Shown here piece after piece: positions 1 to 6,799 of a stretch of DNA of 41,133 bases. The translations under genes and the position numbers were made by a program. The stretch is from Butyrivibrio sp. (GTDB lineage Bacteria > Bacillota_A > Clostridia > Lachnospirales > Lachnospiraceae). Within the stretch, counting starts at the first letter, position 1, and each line of letters begins with the position of its first letter. The notes beneath the pieces were generated by a model. The model searched no databases. It worked only from the letters and a program-made list of their open reading frames with translations, and was not told the origin of the DNA. The stretch lies in assembly GCA_024690635.1 (NCBI GenBank), contig JAILOW010000032.1:1-41133 (forward strand), read 5' to 3'.

Positions 1-50
1 AGTTTAGAATGATTTTAAATAATAAAAATATCTTCAGGAGGATAAGAAAA

Positions 51-1133
51 ATGTCCAGAGTCTATAATTTTTCAGCAGGTCCCGCAGTACTTCCGGAGGA
101 AGTTTTAAAGCAGGCTGCGGCAGAGATGCTTGATTACAACGGTTGCGGTATGTCCATCAATGAGATGAGTCACAGGTCAAAAACTTTTGACAATGTTATC
201 CAGACAGCTGAGCAGGATATCAGAGATCTTATGAACATTCCCGACAATTACAAAGTCCTTTTCCTTCAGGGCGGAGCAAGCCAGCAGTTCGCAGCTGTTC
301 CCATGAACCTTATGAAGAATAAAAAGGCTGCTTATATCATCACCGGACAGTGGGCAAAGAAGGCATATCAGGAAGCTAAGATGTACGGCGATGCAGTAGA
401 AGTGGCTTCAAGCGCTGACAAGACTTTTTCTTATATTCCCGATTGCAGTAACCTCGATATTCCCGAGGATGCAGACTATGTATATATTTGCGAAAACAAC
501 ACCATCTACGGAACCAAGTTCAAGACTCTTCCCAATACCAAGGGACATATCCTTGTTTCCGATGTTTCATCATGCTTCCTTTCAGAGCCTGTTGATGTGA
601 CAAAGTATGGCGTTATCTACGGCGGCGTACAAAAGAACGTAGGTCCTGCAGGACTTGTTATCAGCATTATCAGAGAGGACCTTATCACTGACGACGTTCT
701 TCCCGGAACTCCCACAATGCTTAAGTGGAAGACTCAGGCTGACAACGGCTCTTTATATAACACTCCCAACTGCTGGAGCATCTATATGTGCGGCCTTGTA
801 TTTAAGTGGCTCAAGGAGCAGGGCGGTCTTGTGGAAATGCAAAAGAGAAATATCGAAAAGGCAGCTGTTCTTTATGATTATCTTGATCAGAGCAAGATGT
901 TTAAGGGAACTGTTCGCAAGGAGGACAGATCACTTATGAATGTTCCTTTTGTTACTGATTCCGAGGATCTTAATGCCAAGTTTATCGCGGAAGCAACAAA
1001 GGCAGGATTTGTGAGTCTTAAGGGACACAGAACAGTAGGCGGCATGAGAGCCAGCATCTATAATGCAATGCCTATCGAAGGAGTAAAGAAACTTGTTGAA
1101 TTCATGTACAGATTTGAAAAGGAGAACGGCTGA
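51..1133 (+). CDS. serC: Phosphoserine aminotransferase
   Basis: This 360-aa protein is a fold-type I PLP aminotransferase that converts 3-phosphohydroxypyruvate and glutamate to phosphoserine and 2-oxoglutarate, the second step of serine synthesis. The N-terminus has the family signature YNFSAGPAVLPEEVL, and the PLP lysine lies in the segment YGGVQKNVGPAGL. Length matches the family. An upstream ATG at 9 is in frame, but the ATG at 51 is preferred because AGGAGG (36-41) sits 9 nt before it and the protein then begins at the conserved MSRVYNFSAGP. The stop overlaps the serA start as TGATG, so the two are probably translationally coupled. The upstream promoter lies outside the window. Confidence 0.97.
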   Translation: MSRVYNFSAGPAVLPEEVLKQAAAEMLDYNGCGMSINEMSHRSKTFDNVIQTAEQDIRDLMNIPDNYKVLFLQGGASQQFAAVPMNLMKNKKAAYIITGQWAKKAYQEAKMYGDAVEVASSADKTFSYIPDCSNLDIPEDADYVYICENNTIYGTKFKTLPNTKGHILVSDVSSCFLSEPVDVTKYGVIYGGVQKNVGPAGLVISIIREDLITDDVLPGTPTMLKWKTQADNGSLYNTPNCWSIYMCGLVFKWLKEQGGLVEMQKRNIEKAAVLYDYLDQSKMFKGTVRKEDRSLMNVPFVTDSEDLNAKFIAEATKAGFVSLKGHRTVGGMRASIYNAMPIEGVKKLVEFMYRFEKENG

Positions 1134-2302
1134 TGTACAAGTATAAATGTCTCAATCCCATAGCAAAGATCGGAATTAATAATTTCAATGAAAACTATCA
1201 GGCAGTTGATAATGTTGATGACGCAGAGGGTATTCTTGTAAGAAGCGCCAATATGCTGGAAATGGAATTTGATGATAATCTTCTTGCAATTGCAAGGGCC
1301 GGCGCCGGTGTAAACAATATCCCTCTGGACAGATGCGCTGAAAAAGGAATTGTTGTATTTAACACTCCAGGAGCCAATGCCAACGGCGTAAAAGAGATGG
1401 TTCTGGCTGCTATGCTCATTGCGTCAAGAGACATCATCGGAGGTACTGAGTGGGTTAAGGCCAATGCTGGAGACCCTGATATTGCAAAGCTCACTGAGAA
1501 ATCCAAAAAGAAGTTTGCAGGAACTGAGATTTTTGGAAAAAGACTTGGTATCATCGGACTTGGCGCTATCGGCGTAAGAGTAGCAAATGCGGCAAGACAG
1601 CTCGGAATGGAAGTTTACGGCTACGATCCTTATCTTTCAATTGATGCTGCATGGAGACTTTCATCTGATGTAAAGCACGTTACAAATGTTGATGATATCT
1701 ATTCAAAGTGCGATTTCATCACTATCCATGTTCCCGCAGTTGATTCCACTAAGGGAATGATCGACAAGGATGCCATTGCCAAGATGAAGAAAGGCGTTAT
1801 CCTTATAAATCTTGCAAGAGATATCCTTTGCAACGAAGTAGATGTTCTTGCAGGCATCAATTCAGGCAAGATCAGAAAGTATGTAACTGACTTCCCGAAT
1901 TCAGTTATAGCAGGTCACGACGGATGTATCGTTATCCCTCACCTTGGAGCATCTACCGAGGAGTCTGAGGATAACTGTGCAGTCAAGGCGGTTCTTGAAT
2001 TAAAGGATTATCTTGAAAACGGCAATATCAACAACTCTGTGAACCTTCCCAACTGCGATATGGGAATCTGCCACAGTCCCAGAATCGGTATTTTCCACAA
2101 GAACGTTGCCAGCATGATCAGTAAATTCTCAACTGTTCTTGGTGATTCGGGCTACAACATCTCCGATATGACCAACAAGTCCAGGGGAGACTATGCATAC
2201 ACACTTATCGATCTTGAGGATAACATACAGGATAGTCTTGTTAAAAAGCTTAAAAAGATCGACGGCGTCATCAGAGTAAGAGTTGTTAGAAAAGACATTT
2301 GA
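1133..2302 (+). CDS. serA: D-3-phosphoglycerate dehydrogenase
   Basis: This 389-aa NAD-dependent 2-hydroxyacid dehydrogenase performs the first step of serine synthesis from 3-phosphoglycerate. Visible features are the substrate-binding N-terminal part (GAGVNNIPLDRCAEKGIVVFNT), the Rossmann motif GIIGLGAIGVRVA near residue 140, the catalytic Arg in INLARDIL, the catalytic His in IPHLGASTEESED, and a C-terminal ACT-like domain (RIGIFHKNVASMI to the end) that in the family can bind serine. The DVFxxEP segment carrying the usual catalytic Glu is replaced by the short VTDFPNSVIAG. I recall this from clostridial SerA proteins, so I read it as a subfamily trait, not damage. The start overlaps the serC stop by 1 nt. 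Confidence 0.95.
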   Translation: MYKYKCLNPIAKIGINNFNENYQAVDNVDDAEGILVRSANMLEMEFDDNLLAIARAGAGVNNIPLDRCAEKGIVVFNTPGANANGVKEMVLAAMLIASRDIIGGTEWVKANAGDPDIAKLTEKSKKKFAGTEIFGKRLGIIGLGAIGVRVANAARQLGMEVYGYDPYLSIDAAWRLSSDVKHVTNVDDIYSKCDFITIHVPAVDSTKGMIDKDAIAKMKKGVILINLARDILCNEVDVLAGINSGKIRKYVTDFPNSVIAGHDGCIVIPHLGASTEESEDNCAVKAVLELKDYLENGNINNSVNLPNCDMGICHSPRIGIFHKNVASMISKFSTVLGDSGYNISDMTNKSRGDYAYTLIDLEDNIQDSLVKKLKKIDGVIRVRVVRKDI

Positions 2303-2315
2303 TCCGGAGGATAAA

Positions 2316-3569
2316 ATGGCAGATATCAAACCATTTAAAGCATACAGACCTGCAAAAGAAAAGGTCTCGAAGATAGCATCTCTTCCTTATGATGTTTATA
2401 ACAGGAAAGAGGCAAGGGAAGTTGTTTCTAAAAATCCCGACTCTTTCCTTGCTATAGACAGACCTGAAACCCAGTTTGATGAAGATCACGACATGTACGC
2501 GCAGGAAGTCTATGAAAAGGCTGCCTCGATGCTTAAAGAGCGCATGTCTAACGGTGATTTCATTCAGGATGAGGAAAACTGCTATTACATTTATGAGCAG
2601 GAGATGAACGGCAGAGTTCAGACCGGACTTGTTGCCTGTGCTTCCATCGATGATTACCTTAACAATGTGATCAAAAAGCATGAAAATACCAGAGCTGATA
2701 AGGAAGAGGACAGGATAAAACACGTTTATACCTGCGATGCACAGACAGGACCTATTTTCCTTTGCTACAAAAAGAACAGGATCATCAGTGAGATCATCGA
2801 AAAAGTAAAGGAAACCGATGAGCCTCTTTATGATTTTACTTCCCATGACGGCATAAAAAACAGGATCTGGATCCTTTCCGACGAAGAAGAGAACAATATG
2901 ATATGCCGCATCTTTACTGGGATAAATGAGATCTATATTGCGGACGGTCATCACAGATGCGCTTCTGCAGTTAAGGTGGGCCTTAGAAAGAGAGAAGAAG
3001 CGGCTCAAAAGAACATCAGAGGAAAGCTTGAAGCAGATTATTTTTTGTCGGTTCTTTTTGCTGATGAAGATCTTATGATCATGGACTACAACAGAGTAGT
3101 CAAAGATCTTAACGGCCACAGCGCTTCGGAATTTCTTGAGTTTCTTAAAAAGAAATTTGATGTGGTAAAAGAAGATTCTCAGGTTAAGCCTTCAAAGAAA
3201 GGCGAGTTTGGCCTGTTCCTTGAAGAAAACTGGTACAGGCTGACCGCACATGACGATATCAAAACAAATGATCCTGTAGAGGGACTTGATGTATCTTTAC
3301 TGCAAAGAGAGGTACTATCGGAGTTCCTTGGTATCGGTGATCCCAGAACCGACAAAAGGATTGACTTTGTTGGCGGCATCAGAGGTCTTTCCGAACTTGA
3401 AAAAAGATGCCATGAGGATATGAAACTTGCTTTTTCCATGTATCCGACATCCATAAACGAACTTTTTGAGGTGGCGGATGCCGGAAAACTTATGCCTCCC
3501 AAGTCCACATGGTTTGAACCAAAGCTTCTGAGTGGTTTATTCATACATTCGATTTGTGGTACAATATAA
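2316..3569 (+). CDS. DUF1015 family protein (serine-operon associated)
   Basis: This 417-aa soluble protein belongs to the DUF1015 (COG4198) family. Typical features are the N-terminus MADIKPFKAYRPA, the segments ASLPYDVYNRKEAREV and KKHENTRADKEEDRI, the YIADGHHRCASA motif near residue 210, and the C-terminal signature PPKSTWFEPKLLSGLF. The start at 2316 is chosen over an in-frame upstream start at 2283 because CGGAGG (2305-2310) precedes it at good spacing and the family N-terminus begins there. The gene lies 13 nt after serA, an arrangement I recall in many Clostridia. Biochemical function is not established from the sequence. The DGHHR motif recalls ParB/sulfiredoxin-fold proteins, which include ADP-dependent serine kinases, so a role in serine or phosphoserine metabolism is a guess. 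Confidence 0.85.
   Translation: MADIKPFKAYRPAKEKVSKIASLPYDVYNRKEAREVVSKNPDSFLAIDRPETQFDEDHDMYAQEVYEKAASMLKERMSNGDFIQDEENCYYIYEQEMNGRVQTGLVACASIDDYLNNVIKKHENTRADKEEDRIKHVYTCDAQTGPIFLCYKKNRIISEIIEKVKETDEPLYDFTSHDGIKNRIWILSDEEENNMICRIFTGINEIYIADGHHRCASAVKVGLRKREEAAQKNIRGKLEADYFLSVLFADEDLMIMDYNRVVKDLNGHSASEFLEFLKKKFDVVKEDSQVKPSKKGEFGLFLEENWYRLTAHDDIKTNDPVEGLDVSLLQREVLSEFLGIGDPRTDKRIDFVGGIRGLSELEKRCHEDMKLAFSMYPTSINELFEVADAGKLMPPKSTWFEPKLLSGLFIHSICGTI
3557..3565 (+). promoter_or_regulatory. Possible extended -10 promoter inside the 3' end of the DUF1015 gene
   Basis: TGG-TACAAT fits an extended -10 (TGnTATAAT with one mismatch) about 40 nt before the GTG of the GlgB-like gene. No good -35 is seen. 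It could give that gene expression separate from serCA. The same nonamer occurs upstream of flbD at 33940-33948. Confidence 0.35.
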
Positions 3570-3612
3570 AGCGAGAATTCGTTTTCTTTTTTAATTAAGG
3601 GGAGGCAAAGCT

Positions 3613-6039
3613 GTGAATAATAAACTGTACAAAATGATGAACTGGCCTGAAATCGAAGAGATCATATATTCTGACGGTGACAATCCCCACAGAATACTTG
3701 GAGCTCACAAGGTAGGTAACAGCTATCTGATACAGGCTTTTTATCCCGAAGCGCAGTCTGTCAGCGTTTATGTCGAGAACAGCAAAAAGAGCTACGACAT
3801 GGAGCTTGCGGATGAAGCCGGATTTTTCGCAGTTATCGTTCCCTTTGTGGACAAGCTTAAGTACCACTATGTTGTAAAATATGAAGGTGATAAAGAAGTC
3901 AAGCTGATAGATCCATATTCTTTCGGACCTGTTATGGACAGGGAGGATTTTATCAAGCTTGGAAGTGGCATTCATTATCATATCTATGAAAAGCTGGGTG
4001 CTCATCCCATGACCAGAAACGGTGTTAAGGGCACGCAGTTTGCAGTTTGGGCGCCTTCCGCCGCCAGAGTCAGCGTTATCGGCGATTTCAATGACTGGGA
4101 CGGAAGAGTGTGCCAGATGCACAGATTAGACCCTATCGGTGTTTTTGAGATCTTTATTCCGGGAGCCTCCGAAAACGACGGCTACCAGTTTGAGATCAAA
4201 ACGAGGTCTGGTCTTGTTCTTAAGAGGCCGGATCCCTTTGCTACATGTTCAAGGGGTGAAAACGGCATTATCTCAGTTATCGACAATCCCGGTTCAATTA
4301 ATTGGACAGATGATAAGTGGCTCAGTTCCAGAAGAAAGTTTAAAAAGGATCAGGATTCTTTGTCTATCTGCGAGATCTCTCTTGAGTCATTTGCAGGAAG
4401 GCATGAAGGAAAATCCACAATGGATGAGATCACGGCAGATGTCATTGAATATGTGACAAATCATGGCTTTGATACCATCGAGCTTATGCCTGTGATGAAG
4501 CATCTTCCTGGACATTTTTATCATATTCTGGATTTCTTTGCCCTTGATGATACCTGTCAGAATCCCCGCGAGTTTATGAAATTCGTGGATGCATGTCATG
4601 CCCATAATATAAGGGTTATCCTTGACTGGGTTCCCACCTTCTTTCCGAAGGCTTCCTGCGGACTCAGCGATTTTGACGGCAAGGCTTTGTTTGAGTATGG
4701 AGATCCCAGAGTTGGCATTCATCCCAAGTCCGGAGATCTGATCTTTGATTATGGCAGAAAGGAAGTTACAAACTTCCTTATTTCCAATGCTCTTTACTGG
4801 GTTGAGACCTTCCATGTGGATGGCCTTAGAACCTCTGATATTTCCAAGATCCTTTACCTTGACTATGACAGAAAGCCGGGCGAGTGGGTTCCGAATATCT
4901 ACGGAGGCAATGAAAACCTTGAAGCTCTTGAATTCTTAAAGCAGCTTACAACGGTCATCCATAAAAACAATCCGGGAGTTCTCCTTATTACAAAAGAAAC
5001 GGCTTGCTGGCCTCAGGTTACGGATGATGTTGATGACGGCGGTCTTGGATTTGACTACAAGTGGAATAACGGCTGGACAAGAGACTTTTTGTCCTATATG
5101 GAAAATGATCCTCTCTTCAGAGCAGGTCACCACGACGAGCTTACATTCAGCATAATCTACAGCTATACAGAGAGATTTGTTCTTGCCTTTACTCATGAGG
5201 ACATGGAGAAAGGTCTTGAGGGACTTTATTATCTGATGCCCGGTGATTCTTCACAGAAGATGGCCAATATGAGACTTGCCGTGAGCTTTATGATGGTTCA
5301 TCCCGGCAGAAAGCACCTTTACATGGAACCGGACGCCCTTACGGTTGATCAGTCTGTATTTATCGAGAACATGATCAGCAATCTGAACAAACTGTATAAG
5401 AGCAGGAAAGCTCTGCACATTTTAGATAACACCGAAGGCGGCTTTGAGTGGATCAATGATCTTGCTGCTGATGAATGTATGCTTGCATTTGCAAGAAAGA
5501 CTGAAAACGATAAGGAAATGCTTGTTGTGGTTGCCAACATGGCAGGTATCGACAGAGAATATGAGATCGGCGTTCCTGAGGATGGAAGATATACGGAAAT
5601 TTTCAACTCTGATGACGTAAGCTACGGCGGAACAGGTCTTTTGAACGATGGCAGGATCGAAGCCAGAAGAAAAGAAGCGGACGGAAGGAATTACTCAATT
5701 CCTGTACATATGGCTGCGGCTTCTCTTGCGATTTTCAGCTACACACCTTACACGGAGCAGGAAAAGAAGATCCGTGCCATAAAAGAGGAAGAAGAGATAA
5801 AGAAGGAAAAGGAGAGAGAAGAAAAGTTCCTTGCTCTTAGAGAAAAGCAGAGTAAGGAAGAAGAAAAGCTTATTAAGGAACTCAAGCTTAAATATGAAAA
5901 AGAGCTGATGGAACAGGAAAAGGCCATCGAAGAAAAATATGAAAAGATCGAGGAAGAAAGGATCTTTTCAATAGTATCTGAAGAGGCTTTGAAAAACATG
6001 AACAAGAAGAGCTCTACAAGGAAGAGAACGGGCAAATAA
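3613..6039 (+). CDS. Catalytically inactive glycogen branching enzyme homologue with C-terminal coiled coil
   Basis: This 808-aa protein starts at GTG after a strong AAGGGGAGG ribosome site. Its architecture is that of GlgB: an N1 domain (NPHRILGAH), a CBM48 domain (about 120-220, VSVIGDFNDWDGR), a GH13 barrel (about 250-600) and a C-terminal beta domain. Barrel segments align well with GlgB (ALFEYGDPRVGIHP, LYLDYDRKPGEWVPN, GGNENLEALEFL, GGLGFDYKWNNGW). The catalytic positions do not match. The nucleophile Asp in GLRVDAV is Ser408 (GLRTSDI). The acid/base Glu in IAEEST is Lys461 (ITKET). The Asp of SHDE is Glu529 (THED). The His of DWVPGHFP is Phe343. D338, R406, E462 and H528 remain. Branching activity is therefore unlikely, although the fold seems intact. 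Residues about 710-795 form a very Glu/Lys-rich coiled coil not usual in GlgB. A role as a glycogen-binding or scaffold protein is inference. Confidence 0.85.
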   Translation: MNNKLYKMMNWPEIEEIIYSDGDNPHRILGAHKVGNSYLIQAFYPEAQSVSVYVENSKKSYDMELADEAGFFAVIVPFVDKLKYHYVVKYEGDKEVKLIDPYSFGPVMDREDFIKLGSGIHYHIYEKLGAHPMTRNGVKGTQFAVWAPSAARVSVIGDFNDWDGRVCQMHRLDPIGVFEIFIPGASENDGYQFEIKTRSGLVLKRPDPFATCSRGENGIISVIDNPGSINWTDDKWLSSRRKFKKDQDSLSICEISLESFAGRHEGKSTMDEITADVIEYVTNHGFDTIELMPVMKHLPGHFYHILDFFALDDTCQNPREFMKFVDACHAHNIRVILDWVPTFFPKASCGLSDFDGKALFEYGDPRVGIHPKSGDLIFDYGRKEVTNFLISNALYWVETFHVDGLRTSDISKILYLDYDRKPGEWVPNIYGGNENLEALEFLKQLTTVIHKNNPGVLLITKETACWPQVTDDVDDGGLGFDYKWNNGWTRDFLSYMENDPLFRAGHHDELTFSIIYSYTERFVLAFTHEDMEKGLEGLYYLMPGDSSQKMANMRLAVSFMMVHPGRKHLYMEPDALTVDQSVFIENMISNLNKLYKSRKALHILDNTEGGFEWINDLAADECMLAFARKTENDKEMLVVVANMAGIDREYEIGVPEDGRYTEIFNSDDVSYGGTGLLNDGRIEARRKEADGRNYSIPVHMAAASLAIFSYTPYTEQEKKIRAIKEEEEIKKEKEREEKFLALREKQSKEEEKLIKELKLKYEKELMEQEKAIEEKYEKIEEERIFSIVSEEALKNMNKKSSTRKRTGK

Positions 6040-6041
6040 TC

Positions 6042-6069
6042 TTGTAAAAATCATAAATACTGATATAAT
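6042..6069 (+). promoter_or_regulatory. Promoter of tRNA-Thr
   Basis: TTGTAA (6042-6047), a 16-nt spacer and a perfect TATAAT (6064-6069) lie 22 nt upstream of the tRNA gene. This is a good sigma-A type promoter. Confidence 0.65.
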
Positions 6070-6091
6070 GATAGTTGTGCTGTTTGCACCT

Positions 6092-6164
6092 GCTGGAATA
6101 GCGCAGTCGGTAGCGCAACTGATTCGTAATCAGTAGGTCGAGGGTTCAAGTCCCTTTTCCAGCT
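6092..6164 (+). tRNA. tRNA-Thr (anticodon CGU)
   Basis: A 73-nt cloverleaf can be folded by eye. The acceptor GCTGGAA pairs perfectly with TTCCAGC. The D stem is GCGC/GCGC, the anticodon stem ACTGA/TCAGT, and the T stem GAGGG/CCCTT with loop TTCAAGT. The anticodon loop TTCGTAA gives CGT at 6125-6127, which reads the threonine codon ACG. The discriminator is T and CCA is not encoded. The gene has its own promoter and terminator, so it is probably monocistronic. Confidence 0.95.
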
Positions 6165-6165
6165 T

Positions 6166-6198
6166 AGGAGATAACAAATAATGTTATCTCCTATTTTA
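6166..6198 (+). terminator. Rho-independent terminator after tRNA-Thr
   Basis: A perfect 10-bp stem AGGAGATAAC/GTTATCTCCT with a 7-nt loop (6166-6192) is followed by ATTTTATTTG. It starts two bases after the tRNA. Confidence 0.85.
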
Positions 6199-6207
6199 TT
6201 TGTGTGA

Positions 6208-6213
6208 TATAAT
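6208..6213 (+). promoter_or_regulatory. Probable -10 box for the apt-rel operon
   Basis: A perfect TATAAT lies 57 nt before apt and just after the tRNA terminator. The -35 would fall in the terminator's right arm and is weak. The leader contains two copies of ACGTGCA (6239-6245, 6251-6257) of no known meaning. Confidence 0.5.
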
Positions 6214-6269
6214 AGAGTGTCAAAGTTTTTGTTAAGGTACGTGCATGGTCACGTGCAGAAGGGAAGATT

Positions 6270-6794
6270 ATGAAAGAATTAAAAGACTATGTCAGAACCA
6301 TACCTGATTTTCCGGAAAAAGGAATCATGTTCAGGGATATCACATCCGTACTTCAGGATGCTGAAGGCTTCAAGCTTGCAATTGACAAGATGCAGGACCT
6401 TGTAAGCGATCTGGATTTCGACGTGGTACTTGGAGCAGAGTCAAGAGGATTTATCTTCAGTGCTCCCATAGCATATAACAGAGGAAAGGCACTTGTTCCC
6501 GTACGTAAAAAGGGTAAGCTCCCCTGCGAGACAGTAGAGGTATCTTATGACCTTGAGTACGGTCAGGCTACACTTGAACTTCATAAGGATTCCATCAAAC
6601 CCGGACAAAAGGTCCTTCTGGTTGATGATCTTATGGCAACAGGCGGAACCATCGAGGCTATGATCAAGCTTGTAGAGATGCTCGGCGGTGAAGTTGCAGG
6701 TATCCTTGTTCTTATGGAACTTAAGGGACTTAAAGGAAGAGAGAGACTTGGCAAGTACAGACTTGATGCTGCACTTAGCTACGAAGGGAAGTAA
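6270..6794 (+). CDS. apt: Adenine phosphoribosyltransferase
   Basis: This 174-aa purine salvage enzyme makes AMP from adenine and PRPP. It shows the type I PRTase PRPP-binding motif VLLVDDLMATGGT (about residues 115-127), the N-terminal DFPEKGIMFRDIT typical of Apt, and the segment LGAESRGFIF. Length is normal. GAAGGGAAG precedes the ATG. It lies 5 nt upstream of rel, a pairing common in Firmicutes that joins purine salvage to the alarmone enzyme. Confidence 0.97.
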   Translation: MKELKDYVRTIPDFPEKGIMFRDITSVLQDAEGFKLAIDKMQDLVSDLDFDVVLGAESRGFIFSAPIAYNRGKALVPVRKKGKLPCETVEVSYDLEYGQATLELHKDSIKPGQKVLLVDDLMATGGTIEAMIKLVEMLGGEVAGILVLMELKGLKGRERLGKYRLDAALSYEGK

Positions 6795-6799
6795 TCTTA

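Noticed and set aside
9..50. Upstream in-frame start for serC
   Set aside because: It would add 14 residues outside the family N-terminus and would place the AGGAGG site inside the coding region.
2286..3119. Long open frame of 277 codons on the - strand
   Set aside because: It lies fully inside the DUF1015 gene, which has a ribosome site and recognised family motifs; the antisense translation shows no recognisable domain.
6239..6257. Two copies of ACGTGCA in the apt leader as a possible operator
   Set aside because: Only seven bases each, with no match to a known purine or PRPP regulator site and no hairpin of useful length.
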